DNA of 64,000 nt from Veillonella sp. 3310 (GTDB lineage: Bacteria > Bacillota > Negativicutes > Veillonellales > Veillonellaceae). Of the stretch, positions 1 to 7,856 are shown in pieces (position 1 is the first letter of the stretch; each line of letters begins with the position of its first letter). A model generated the notes under the pieces. That model ran no database searches. It was not told the origin of the DNA and was given only the letters and a program-made list of their open reading frames with translations. The position numbers and the translations under genes were made by a program. The stretch covers positions 39,590 to 103,589 of the forward strand of contig NZ_RQVJ01000007.1 of the NCBI RefSeq assembly GCF_003999875.1. The letters run 5' to 3'.

Positions 1-309
1 GAAATGACCTAACTCTTGTAACATAAGAGCTAATCCAGCTGTAGATAAGATTTCTAAGTTAGGGCCAATCCCTAATCCTACTTTAACCATTAAGAGCATC
101 ACTGCAATCCCAAGATAATCCGCTGATTTTTCCATGGTTTCCACTGTTAAAATTTTGAATGATGGAATGGATACAAATAAACCCATAATCAACGCGTAAA
201 GAAGCGGTAAGAATACCACAGCTCCAAATCGTTGGATTCCAATCATTTCTGCAATGATGGTAATCACAAGAGCCAATGCATGTAATTTCCAGTTTTGTAA
301 TACTTGCAT
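1..309 (-). CDS. DUF3100-like membrane protein, 3' end outside window
   Basis: This is the first 103 codons of a hydrophobic protein that reads off the left edge without a stop. It starts at an ATG behind AGGAGG with a 6-nt spacer. The peptide begins MQVLQNWKLHAL and contains at least three long apolar stretches (roughly residues 11-21, 26-50 and 66-98), so it is an integral membrane protein. The sequence resembles the DUF3100 family, whose function is not established; transport is a plausible inference from topology only. A good promoter lies upstream (348-377), so it is probably the first gene of its transcript. The C-terminal part cannot be judged from this window. Confidence 0.72.
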   Translation of the reverse strand, partial: MQVLQNWKLHALALVITIIAEMIGIQRFGAVVFLPLLYALIMGLFVSIPSFKILTVETMEKSADYLGIAVMLLMVKVGLGIGPNLEILSTAGLALMLQELGHF

Positions 310-347
310 ACAATACCTCCTATACTAATAACTATAACTATTTCTTT

Positions 348-377
348 ATTATAGTAAAGTTTAACGTGCACGGTCAA
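348..377 (-). promoter_or_regulatory. Sigma-70 promoter for the DUF3100-like gene
   Basis: On the minus strand, TTGACC and TATAAT are separated by 18 nt, about 40 nt upstream of the start codon. No other regulatory site was recognised here. Confidence 0.65.
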
Positions 378-420
378 TCTGTGAGTGATTCCGAATTAGC
401 AATCAGGTTGCAAAAATAAA

Positions 421-456
421 ATAAGAGGTGAATAGATATATCTATCCACCCCTTAT
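421..456 (-). terminator. Terminator of the flavodoxin operon
   Basis: A hairpin with a stem of about 16 bp, containing a few mismatches, spans the site. On the minus strand it is followed by a T-rich tail (TTATTTTATTTTTG). It lies 45 nt past the flavodoxin stop codon. Confidence 0.7.
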
Positions 457-500
457 GATTAAGAGCTAGTATATTGGTGTATCATATGCCGTATATTGGC

Positions 501-917
501 TTATGCATTTACTAAAGCTTTTCCTAATGCTTCACATTGTTCTTTACCAGAATCATCAGGTTCACCCATTACTGGTAATTTGTCAACTACAACGCCATTA
601 GCGCCTTCTACGCGGCCAGCCCAGTCATCTAACCAAGAGCCACCCCAACCGTAGGAGCCGAACAATACTACTTTTTTGCCTGCCAATTTAGGTTCTAATG
701 CTTCATAGAATGGTGCAAATTCGCCGTCTTCTAATTCTTCAGCACCCATGTCAGCACAGCCTAATGCTAATTTTTCATAGCCAGCTGCTTCATCAGCAGT
801 GATTTCAGAAACGGATTTTACTACCACTTCTTGACCAGCATCAGCGATGCCTTTACCTACAGCTTCTGCCATTGCAGCTGTGTTACCTGTTCCAGACCAA
901 TAAATTACAGCGATCAT
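501..917 (-). CDS. Short-chain flavodoxin
   Basis: A soluble FMN-binding electron carrier of 138 residues, the normal size of a short-chain flavodoxin. The N-terminal beta strand IAVIYW is followed by the phosphate-binding loop SGTGNT (residues 8-13). Aromatic and acidic loops typical of FMN binding follow (GSYGWGGSW and the DDWAG segment). The start was set at the ATG at 917 because AGGAGGTAAC sits just before it; an upstream in-frame start would overlap the neighbouring stop codon. It lies 11 nt behind the DUF3793 gene and its ribosome binding site overlaps that gene's end, so the two are co-transcribed. Flavodoxin often replaces ferredoxin under iron limitation, which fits a possible Fur-like site upstream of the pair. 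Partner enzymes are not identified here. Confidence 0.93.
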   Translation of the reverse strand: MIAVIYWSGTGNTAAMAEAVGKGIADAGQEVVVKSVSEITADEAAGYEKLALGCADMGAEELEDGEFAPFYEALEPKLAGKKVVLFGSYGWGGSWLDDWAGRVEGANGVVVDKLPVMGEPDDSGKEQCEALGKALVNA

Positions 918-928
918 AATGTTACCTC

Positions 929-1495
929 CTAGCATGCCGTTACGGCAACCAAAGACTCTAAAGATTTTCCTTTATTCAACTGTGCGTGACAGTAGTCACG
1001 GCACATTCGAAAACAATGAAATGCGTGCATAGCTGACGCTTGATTTCCATATACTTTCCAGTCACCACAGACTTTATAGCCTGCTCCTCGGAATTGAATA
1101 AACGCTTTTACATCTTCTAATGGATATCCTAAAAATACACCGATTTCATGAGGAAACACATCGCTCATTTCAATACGCTCACGCAAATGTAATAACCAAT
1201 CTGCCAATGTTTCATAGGATTCATATCCATAATGATGTAAAAATGCTAGCACCTCAGGTTGTCTCAAATAGTCCTCAAGCATACGTTCACGAAATACGAG
1301 TAATAATTTTCGTTTTTCACAATGGCACAGTTCATAAAAGAACAGTCCTTTTTGATTAAATTTATCATTATACTCATTTGTTTTTTCTACCATCTTAGCC
1401 CCTAAATGCTGAGGTAAAGCAACAAGATTTGCCACTTTAATTCCTCGAATCGCGGGCGCACAATGGTAACCGATAATCTGCTCGATGGATTCCAT
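929..1495 (-). CDS. DUF3793 family protein
   Basis: A 188-residue soluble protein that matches the DUF3793 family from memory. The conserved block FPHEIGVFLGYP is at residues 114-125, followed by GDWKVYG at 144-150 and a cysteine-bearing C-terminal helix (RMCRDYC). Six or more cysteines are present (for example CHCEK near residue 57), which could bind a metal or cofactor, but no known motif is seen. It is the first gene of a two-gene unit with flavodoxin; the two are 11 nt apart. DUF3793 genes are often found beside flavodoxins and in iron-responsive clusters in anaerobic Firmicutes, so a role in iron or redox metabolism is inferred, not shown. Confidence 0.8.
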   Translation of the reverse strand: MESIEQIIGYHCAPAIRGIKVANLVALPQHLGAKMVEKTNEYNDKFNQKGLFFYELCHCEKRKLLLVFRERMLEDYLRQPEVLAFLHHYGYESYETLADWLLHLRERIEMSDVFPHEIGVFLGYPLEDVKAFIQFRGAGYKVCGDWKVYGNQASAMHAFHCFRMCRDYCHAQLNKGKSLESLVAVTAC

Positions 1496-1590
1496 TTGTT
1501 GTACCTGCCTTTTTACTTATTTTGGGGAGAACACTTGCTCTCACAGCAAATAGATAATCCGGATATATATCATCTCGAAAGATGAATCAA

Positions 1591-1609
1591 AATAATGAAA
1601 ATTATTTCT
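1591..1609. promoter_or_regulatory. Candidate Fur-type operator
   Basis: AATAATGAAAATTATTTCT matches 13 of 19 positions of the classical Fur box. It contains the palindrome AATAAT-4-ATTATT and lies about 95 nt upstream of the DUF3793-flavodoxin start. The region is AT-rich, so chance matches are possible. Confidence 0.35.
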
Positions 1610-1670
1610 ATTATTATAATACAAACAATCCTATCATCTGTCAATAAGCATGAGAAGTTTTTTCATTTAA

Positions 1671-1754
1671 AAACAAAAGTTGCATTCTCTAAGATATCAC
1701 TATTTCAACGTCCTCTAGACCTATAGTCACTCTTAAAGTTTGCAACTTTTGTTT
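1671..1754. repeat. 84-bp unit bounded by 14-bp perfect inverted repeats
   Basis: AAACAAAAGTTGCA (1671-1684) is exactly inverted at 1741-1754, with a 56-nt interior. The right arm overlaps the stop codon of the exported hypothetical gene. It may be a long-loop terminator or a tiny miniature element. No target duplication was recognised. Confidence 0.5.
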
Positions 1755-2358
1755 ATAATAAATAATTTAGTTGTTTTCTCAGCATTTCATCTTTCACATG
1801 GGTCATGACATATCGTAACCGTGGTGCCCCTGTTCCATCTGTGAAGAATGCAATCTGCAGATACATAGGGTATTCCACTTGTTTGAACCATGTATTCACA
1901 ATGATTTCACCTATGTATACATTCTTTTTTACTTCTCGAAATGGTACAACCAGCTTGAATAGTTCTGGATGCTCCTTTACATAGGCTTCATAGTCCTGAA
2001 CCATAGATATCGCGTATTTTGATCCAACCGATGTTACTGTAGGAAACCAAGATTCTCTCTGTGGACCAAACCCATAGAGCAAAGCTCCTTCTCCATAGCG
2101 GGCATAATAGTAATTATTCCCTCGCTTATCCAGTATCTGATACGATGTACTCATATCAATGCCAATTTCACGTAACCCCTCTTCTAACGGTTTTCCTACC
2201 CCAGAAGAAAGGATACTATTGCTTGAGCTTTCTTGCACCAACATGGTGGACGGCCATTTGATAGACGCCTTATCCGCTGCTTCTACACTAGTCATCATAC
2301 TAGTCATAAACCAAGCAAAAACTATCGCCCATGAAAGATATGTTATATTTCTACTCAT
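1753..2358 (-). CDS. Exported protein of unknown function
   Basis: A 201-residue protein with an N-terminal signal sequence: hydrophobic core at about residues 7-22, then a likely signal peptidase I site after VEA (residues 25-27). The mature part is a mixed alpha/beta domain with many aromatic residues (NNYYYARYGEGALLYG, residues 81-96). I do not recognise the family. It begins 9 nt behind the glnS stop codon and so probably shares the glnS transcript, although no functional link is evident. In a diderm host it would be periplasmic or attached to the outer membrane; there is no lipobox cysteine. Its 3' end overlaps the inverted repeat at 1671-1754. Confidence 0.75.
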   Translation of the reverse strand: MSRNITYLSWAIVFAWFMTSMMTSVEAADKASIKWPSTMLVQESSSNSILSSGVGKPLEEGLREIGIDMSTSYQILDKRGNNYYYARYGEGALLYGFGPQRESWFPTVTSVGSKYAISMVQDYEAYVKEHPELFKLVVPFREVKKNVYIGEIIVNTWFKQVEYPMYLQIAFFTDGTGAPRLRYVMTHVKDEMLRKQLNYLL

Positions 2359-2367
2359 GGTATTCGC

Positions 2368-4071
2368 CTAACCTTGTTTCTTTTGTAGTTTAGCCCAAGT
2401 ATCACGCATACCTACGGTACGATTCATTACGATATGATCTGGTGTGCTATCTTTATCAGTTACAAAATAGCCGGTACGCAAGAAATGATAGTGGTCACCT
2501 GCTTGTGTCGTGCGGAATGCAGCTTCCCCTTTAGCAGCTTTCACTTCTAAAGAGTTTGGATTTAACTGTTGTAAGAAATCCTTATCTGCTGTTTCATCAT
2601 CTTCAGCTTTTAATAGATAGTCATAAAGACGTACTTCCATATCCACTGCTGTAGATGCTTCTACCCAATGTAATATACCTTTTACTTTCTTTTGGCATCC
2701 TGTACCAGATTTTGTATCTGGATCGTAGGTACAATGGATTTCAGTAATATTGCCATTGTCATCTTTAACCACAGATTGACATTCAATGATATAGGCACCT
2801 TTTAAGCGTACTTCTTTACCTGGTGCTAGGCGGAAGAATTTTTTCACCGGCTCTTCCATGAAATCACCACGTTCGATGTATACTTCACGACCAAATGTCA
2901 CTTCACGAGTGCCCATGGCTTCATTTTCTGTATTATTTTCGATCACTAATGTTTCTGTTTGACCTTCTGGGTAGTTAGTAATGACAACTTTTACAGGATC
3001 CAACACTGCCATGTACCGCGGAGCTTTCAATTTCAAATCTTCACGAATACAAAACTCTAATAAGCCTACTTCTACTAGGCTATCTGCTTTGGCTACACCA
3101 ATGCGCTCACAGAAATCACGAATGGACTCTGGTGTATATCCACGACGGCGCAAACCAGAAATCGTCGGCATACGAGGATCATCCCAACCGCTCACAAGAT
3201 TCAATTCAACCAATTGGCGCAATTTACGTTTACTCATGACCATATTTGTTACATTCAAGCGAGCAAATTCGATCTGTTTTGGTTTTTCTGTATCTTCCCA
3301 ATCTTCTAATACCCAATTGTATAGTGGACGATGCACTTCAAACTCTAAGGTACATACAGAATGGGTAATGCGTTCTATCGCATCAGATACCGGATGCGCA
3401 TAGTCATACATAGGATAAATATTCCATTCAGAACCTGTGCGATGATGGTCAGCGTGCAAAATACGATACAATACAGGGTCACGCATCACGATATTAGGGT
3501 CCGCCATATCAATCTTGGCACGCAATACTTTTTCCCCATCTTTGTATTTACCTTCTTTCATTTCTTGAAAGAGTCGTAAATTTTCTTCTACACTGCGATC
3601 ACGGTACGGGCTATTCGTACCAGGTGTTGTAAAATCACCACGATTAGCACGGATTTCTTCTGGTGTTTGATCATCTACGTAAGCCTTACCTTTTTTGATC
3701 AACACTTGGGCATATTCATATAGTTTACCAAAATAATCAGATGCATAATGCACATCTCCATACCACTCAAAACCCAACCATTTTACATCTTCTTCAATAG
3801 ACTCTACATATTCCACATCTTCTTTCACTGGGTTTGTATCATCAAAACGCAAGTTAGTTAGCCCTTGATATGTTTTCCCAAGGCCAAAATTTAGGCAAAT
3901 GGATTTTGCATGTCCAATATGTAAATACCCATTTGGCTCTGGTGGAAATCGTGTATGCACACGTTTTCCATAGGTATTTTCTTCATTATCTGTATTAATA
4001 ATCGCTTCAATAAAGTTAATAGTTTGAGGCGTTGTTTCTTCCGTACTCATCATCGTCTCTTTCGATTCCAT
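2368..4071 (-). CDS. glnS: Glutaminyl-tRNA synthetase
   Basis: A class I aminoacyl-tRNA synthetase of 567 residues that charges tRNA-Gln with glutamine. The Rossmann-fold signature HIGH is at residues 51-54 within [17 protein letters not shown], and the second catalytic motif is VMSKRKL at 278-284. The phrase RFDDTNP and the [10 protein letters not shown] segment are typical of bacterial GlnRS rather than GluRS. A C-terminal anticodon-binding beta-barrel region follows from about residue 345. The start at 4071 has a GAGAGGAAG ribosome binding site. Many Firmicutes lack GlnRS and use GatCAB transamidation instead, so this gene indicates the direct route is available here; whether GatCAB is also present cannot be seen. 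Confidence 0.97.
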   Translation of the reverse strand: MESKETMMSTEETTPQTINFIEAIINTDNEENTYGKRVHTRFPPEPNGYLHIGHAKSICLNFGLGKTYQGLTNLRFDDTNPVKEDVEYVESIEEDVKWLGFEWYGDVHYASDYFGKLYEYAQVLIKKGKAYVDDQTPEEIRANRGDFTTPGTNSPYRDRSVEENLRLFQEMKEGKYKDGEKVLRAKIDMADPNIVMRDPVLYRILHADHHRTGSEWNIYPMYDYAHPVSDAIERITHSVCTLEFEVHRPLYNWVLEDWEDTEKPKQIEFARLNVTNMVMSKRKLRQLVELNLVSGWDDPRMPTISGLRRRGYTPESIRDFCERIGVAKADSLVEVGLLEFCIREDLKLKAPRYMAVLDPVKVVITNYPEGQTETLVIENNTENEAMGTREVTFGREVYIERGDFMEEPVKKFFRLAPGKEVRLKGAYIIECQSVVKDDNGNITEIHCTYDPDTKSGTGCQKKVKGILHWVEASTAVDMEVRLYDYLLKAEDDETADKDFLQQLNPNSLEVKAAKGEAAFRTTQAGDHYHFLRTGYFVTDKDSTPDHIVMNRTVGMRDTWAKLQKKQG

Positions 4072-4211
4072 GTGATTCTTCCTCTCTTACATTGATTATA
4101 CACAAGTGCACGTTCTGCACATTCTCTTTATTATACCACAGGACTAGCTATGTTTCATCGGTTTCTTATGAATCTCATCATTTTCTAGCACACCTGTTAA
4201 AACACCAGAAA

Positions 4212-5198
4212 CTACTCCTCAGTGGCCTTATAATTGACACTTTCATTAACACAAGTCAACAGTGGTTTACCATGCACACCAGCAATCAGATTATTCGCCG
4301 TTAACATCGCCATATCTTTTCGTGTACGATCTGTGAAAGACCCAATATGTGGCACCACTAAACATTTGCCTGTTTTAAGTAAAGGATGGTCTGCCCCAAT
4401 TGGTTCTGGATCCACCACATCTAGCGCGGCATAGTCAATTTGACCCGTTTCTAATGCCTTTACTAATGCATCAGTGTCCACAATTTTTCCACGGCCTACA
4501 TTCACAAGTAATGCTGTTTCCTTCATCATTTCAAAGGCCTCTGCATCGATTAAATGATAGGTTTCTTCTGTCAATGGAGCCATTACTAATATCACATCAC
4601 TAGTAGTTAATAGCTTTCCTAAGGATACATAGGTGGTCATCAACAAGCTATCATCATTACGGCGATTACGATTGTGATATTGCACGGTCATTCCAAAAGC
4701 ACGTGCTCGACGAGATACGGACACACCAATTTTACCCATGCCAATAATACCCAATGTCATACGACTTAAATCCTTCCCTTTTATATTAGAAGGACGTTCA
4801 GCCCATTTACCATCCTTAACAAATTGAGCATTCTCATAAATTCTACGGCTCGCAGCTGCCATTAATGTGAAAGCTAGCTCCGCCGTAGTTTCTGTCAATA
4901 CGTCAGGCGTATTGCCATAAGGAATGTGACGCGCTGTTAAAGCATCAACATCAATATTATCATATCCTACAGAGGCTTGTGCAATTACTTTCAAATTAGG
5001 TGCATCTTTCACTAGATCCTCATCTACTGTAAAATGATTAATGCTCCACAGACCATCTGCATCACGAAGCCATTCCTTTAATACTTCTTTAGGCATCTTT
5101 TCTTTTTCTGTCCACTGACGTACTGTCACATGCTCGCTCAAATAAGCCACTGCATCTTTGCGCACCAACCCTGGCACTACTACAACTGGTTTATCCAT
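4212..5198 (-). CDS. D-2-hydroxyacid dehydrogenase (NAD(P)-dependent)
   Basis: A 328-residue member of the D-isomer-specific 2-hydroxyacid dehydrogenase family. It has a catalytic flavodoxin-like part at both ends and a Rossmann domain in the middle with GMGKIG at residues 153-158. The catalytic trio is in place: Arg236 (NVGRG), Glu265 (DPEP) and His284 (PHIGS). The substrate-loop segment SVGYDNID resembles glyoxylate/hydroxypyruvate reductases and 2-ketogluconate reductases, so it should reduce a small 2-keto acid, but the exact substrate cannot be read from sequence. The Rossmann turn carries HNRNRR after the second strand, which favours NADPH over NADH. It stands alone, with about 140 nt to glnS and no shared regulation visible. 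Confidence 0.88.
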   Translation of the reverse strand: MDKPVVVVPGLVRKDAVAYLSEHVTVRQWTEKEKMPKEVLKEWLRDADGLWSINHFTVDEDLVKDAPNLKVIAQASVGYDNIDVDALTARHIPYGNTPDVLTETTAELAFTLMAAASRRIYENAQFVKDGKWAERPSNIKGKDLSRMTLGIIGMGKIGVSVSRRARAFGMTVQYHNRNRRNDDSLLMTTYVSLGKLLTTSDVILVMAPLTEETYHLIDAEAFEMMKETALLVNVGRGKIVDTDALVKALETGQIDYAALDVVDPEPIGADHPLLKTGKCLVVPHIGSFTDRTRKDMAMLTANNLIAGVHGKPLLTCVNESVNYKATEE

Positions 5199-5330
5199 AG
5201 TTCAACCTCGCTTTCACTCGTCTTATCTATCTATATACTGTATGAATATATTCTATAAGATTCATTCCTCCGCTACTGCAAATAGGCACGAACCCTCTTC
5301 AGTAAATTATATCATATATACTTGGACAAT

Positions 5331-5366
5331 AAAAAAGACAGTCCTATTTTCATAGAACTGTGCTTT
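5331..5366 (-). terminator. Terminator of the XRE regulator gene
   Basis: ACAGT and ACTGT arms flank an inner ATAG/CTAT pairing, with A-runs on one side and T-runs on the other. Read on the minus strand it ends CTTTTTTAT. It lies about 110 nt past the regulator's stop codon, which is rather far. Confidence 0.6.
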
Positions 5367-5475
5367 TCATTTTGTAGATACAGTAACTTGCACTCTCAAA
5401 CGTACCCGAGAGCTTCTACGCTTTCTATACGATGATATGCTATTCCACAAACGTCCCTAGAATAACATGTTTATC

Positions 5476-5835
5476 CTACCAATTGGATTTTCCTTCATTG
5501 AACATTTCAAATGCATGTGCAATTTGGCGTCTCAATTTTAATCGTTGTGAATCACTTAATACATATTCTACACCATTGTGTGCAATTCGCCCATTTTTTA
5601 CGATGCTACTCAAATCGTAAAGAATTTCTCTGGCCATGCTTGCATTGCCTGCCAATTCATCAATCGTTACATCATAATAATTAGCTAATCGCTTTAAGGT
5701 TTCCAAATCAGGCTCTCGATATCCTGTTTCGTAATTTGACAGGGCAGCATTACTAATACCAATATCACGAGCCACATCTAGTTGACTCCGCCCAATCCGT
5801 TTACGGGCATGTCTTAAATTTTCACCTAATGCCAT
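5476..5835 (-). CDS. XRE/Cro-CI family transcriptional regulator
   Basis: A 119-residue protein with an N-terminal helix-turn-helix of the XRE type (residues 6-60). Its recognition region reads SQLDVARDIGISNAALSNYE, and it is followed by the usual LKRLANYYDVTIDEL ending. The C-terminal half (residues 65-119) is helical and carries no recognised sensor domain. It appears single and self-contained, between a promoterless-looking gap and a terminator. Such small regulators often repress themselves or a neighbouring gene; the target is not identifiable here. It is not next to phage or toxin genes, which argues for a chromosomal housekeeping regulator. Confidence 0.88.
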   Translation of the reverse strand: MALGENLRHARKRIGRSQLDVARDIGISNAALSNYETGYREPDLETLKRLANYYDVTIDELAGNASMAREILYDLSSIVKNGRIAHNGVEYVLSDSQRLKLRRQIAHAFEMFNEGKSNW

Positions 5836-6025
5836 TGTATCACCCCTTATACTACGTGAATCTATAGTATAAATAACCTATCCCTATTATAGCATGAGAT
5901 ACAATAGATATGCTATAGAAAACCACTACTTCACATCTCACGAATTGTGTATCTCTCTACATTTTTTAGCATTTTTGAATTACATTACACGAATTGAATT
6001 GTTTATCCCAAGTGCACATGCGTAT

Positions 6026-6047
6026 TTTTGATTAATTTCAATCAAAA
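6026..6047 (-). terminator. Weak terminator-like hairpin
   Basis: TTTTGATT and AATCAAAA form an 8-bp AU-rich stem with a 6-nt loop, 51 nt past the stop of the first YbjN-like gene. The low GC content makes it a weak candidate. Confidence 0.3.
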
Positions 6048-6097
6048 GTGATGGTTTTTATTTTATTCTAATCATTTTCACTCATTAATTATTTAAA

Positions 6098-6562
6098 TCA
6101 TTCATGTGCATGTTCTGGTGGCGGTAATTGCTCAACACGGAATACCTCGCCAATAGTTTGAATTTTTCCTGGGATGTATTCAACAATTTGAGTCATTAAT
6201 ACATATAACAACCGTGGATCAAAGTTAGAATTAGCACTTTGATTAATACAATCTAAATACACACTATCATCGTCTTCTTCAATATAGTATTTAAAACTTT
6301 TATATGTACTATTTTCACGATTGATAAACGTTAAGATATCTTGACGATTTTCTTTAGTCACAACGCCGGCACCAATCAATAAGCGAATGGTAGCATAGAT
6401 CGTATCATCTAATAATAAGAACACGGGAATATCCCCTAGTTCTGTTTGTACATAGGAGCGAAATACAACTGTATGATCTTCATCTCCCACTTCACGTTTT
6501 TCAAAGCATGTCAATTTCTCATCTACAAGAAATTGTTCAAATACTCTAGCCTTTTCATTCAT
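6098..6562 (-). CDS. YbjN-like domain protein (paralog 1)
   Basis: A 154-residue acidic soluble protein that begins MNEKARVFEQFL. The start was placed at the ATG at 6562 because GAGGTGA lies 5 nt upstream; a GTG three codons earlier would overlap that site. It shares its layout with the next gene upstream: an N-terminal helix (FEQFLxxxxLT), a central VVF...FLLLDDT strand pair, and a KxFKYYIEEDD...LD segment. This arrangement resembles the YbjN / type III secretion chaperone-like fold, in which proteins of unknown or stress-related function are found. I infer the family from this resemblance only. A strong terminator between the paralogs suggests separate transcription. Confidence 0.6.
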   Translation of the reverse strand: MNEKARVFEQFLVDEKLTCFEKREVGDEDHTVVFRSYVQTELGDIPVFLLLDDTIYATIRLLIGAGVVTKENRQDILTFINRENSTYKSFKYYIEEDDDSVYLDCINQSANSNFDPRLLYVLMTQIVEYIPGKIQTIGEVFRVEQLPPPEHAHE

Positions 6563-6584
6563 GGATATCACCTCGTTAAAAAAA

Positions 6585-6607
6585 GGGCATTGTTTGTCAC
6601 AATGCCC
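6585..6607 (-). terminator. Terminator between the two YbjN-like genes
   Basis: A perfect 9-bp stem GGGCATTGT/ACAATGCCC with a 5-nt loop is followed on the minus strand by a run of seven T. It ends the upstream paralog's transcript and overlaps the leader of the downstream one. Confidence 0.85.
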
Positions 6608-6630
6608 ATATAAGTTAGTTTTACTACATC

Positions 6631-7179
6631 TTAACCTTTTTTAGATTTTGTGGTTTTACGTGGTTTACTTGCTTTTTTAGAAGCTTCTTCAGTCGTTTTT
6701 TCTGTCGCTACATCCTCAGCAGGAGATTCTACTTTCACGCTTTCCACAGCTGCAATAATACGTGTTAAATCTTTTTGTGTATGTGGATACAATACTTCAA
6801 AAATGGTATATGCTACCAATGCAGGATCGAATGTCTCTCCACTCAATACGCTTACATCTAGAAGAATTGCTTCATATCCATCTTCTTCCATCAAATAATG
6901 TTTGAAACATTTAAATTCACTATTTAATTGATTCAATACATCTAATGTTGCTTTTCGTTGTTCTGGGGTAAAACGACCACCTGCAATTTCTAAACGAACA
7001 AAGCCGAATGGTGTATCATCTAATACCACAAACAATGGGAATACAATATCATTGTATTCTACAGTTGCATCAAATACTACTGTATTATATGGGTCATTTT
7101 CAATCTCGCGAAGAGTGAAAAGATTTGTTAATTCATTTTCTTCAATAAACTGTTGAAATAATTCCGCTTTTTTGTTCAC
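6631..7179 (-). CDS. YbjN-like domain protein (paralog 2) with Lys-rich tail
   Basis: A 182-residue protein clearly related to its downstream neighbour over the first 135 residues. It has the same FQQFIEENELT start, VVF..TVE strand, FVVLDDTPFG turn and FKHYLMEEDG segment. It differs by a C-terminal tail (from about residue 150) that is first acidic and then very basic (KASKPRKTTKSKKG), a low-complexity ending that could bind nucleic acid or membrane. The pair looks like a local duplication followed by tail acquisition. The family is inferred to be YbjN-like; no enzymatic motif is visible. Function unknown. Confidence 0.6.
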   Translation of the reverse strand: MNKKAELFQQFIEENELTNLFTLREIENDPYNTVVFDATVEYNDIVFPLFVVLDDTPFGFVRLEIAGGRFTPEQRKATLDVLNQLNSEFKCFKHYLMEEDGYEAILLDVSVLSGETFDPALVAYTIFEVLYPHTQKDLTRIIAAVESVKVESPAEDVATEKTTEEASKKASKPRKTTKSKKG

Positions 7180-7263
7180 TGTCTTATCTCCATTTTTATT
7201 ACATGTAAATTAAAACTCATTACCATAATGATACCACAAAATTAGGTTTCATTTCAATCATTA

Positions 7264-7845
7264 TTACTTTTCATCTTCTACATAAATGCAACGATCATTT
7301 TCAAATCGCGCAATACGCACTAGGGAGTGCACATCATAGCCTGCTTTTTCTAAGCGTTCACGACCTGGTTGAAAGGATTTTTCAATGACAATAGCAATGC
7401 CTTCCACTGTATCCCCTGCACCTTCTACTAACTTTGCTAATCCCATAGCTGCTTCACCACTAGCTAAGAAATCATCAATAATTAATACTTTTTCACCAGA
7501 AGGCAAGAATTTTTTAGAAATCGTGACATCGTAGTTTTCTTCTTTTGTATAGGAATATACCACAGAGTGATATACATCTTCTGTCATCAAAATTGATTTT
7601 TTCTTACGCGCAAATACCAATGGCACATCCAATTCGATAGCTACTTGCAAAGCAATAGCAATCCCAGAGGCTTCAATAGTAACGATACGTTCAATACCTC
7701 GTCCTTCAAATTGCTTAGCAATTTCTTTGCCAATTTGAACAAACAATTTAGGATCAATTTGATGATTTAAAAATCCATCTACTTTCAACACTCGATTGTT
7801 CAATACAATACCTTCTGCATCAATACGTTGTTTTAATAATTCCAC
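7264..7845 (-). CDS. xpt: Xanthine phosphoribosyltransferase
   Basis: A 193-residue type I phosphoribosyltransferase that salvages xanthine to XMP using PRPP. The PRPP-binding signature VLIIDDFLASGEA sits at about residues 120-132. The N-terminal region MELLKQRI..EG.VL...VLKVDGFLNHQIDP is typical of Xpt rather than Apt or Hpt. Length matches the family. Translation starts with GTG at 7845 behind AAGGAGGA. The gene lies only 11 nt after the LysR regulator, so the two are probably co-transcribed, although xpt in Firmicutes is more often under a purine riboswitch and none is seen here. Confidence 0.95.
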   Translation of the reverse strand: MELLKQRIDAEGIVLNNRVLKVDGFLNHQIDPKLFVQIGKEIAKQFEGRGIERIVTIEASGIAIALQVAIELDVPLVFARKKKSILMTEDVYHSVVYSYTKEENYDVTISKKFLPSGEKVLIIDDFLASGEAAMGLAKLVEGAGDTVEGIAIVIEKSFQPGRERLEKAGYDVHSLVRIARFENDRCIYVEDEK

Positions 7846-7856
7846 GATGATCCTCC

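Noticed and set aside
83..313. A 76-codon frame at the left edge
   Set aside because: It is one frame off the real DUF3100-like gene, which has a ribosome site and a membrane-protein translation and continues off the window.
1521..1550. TTTTGGGGAGAACAC resembling an ISL3 left end
   Set aside because: Similarity is limited to about ten bases, with no partner end or target duplication.
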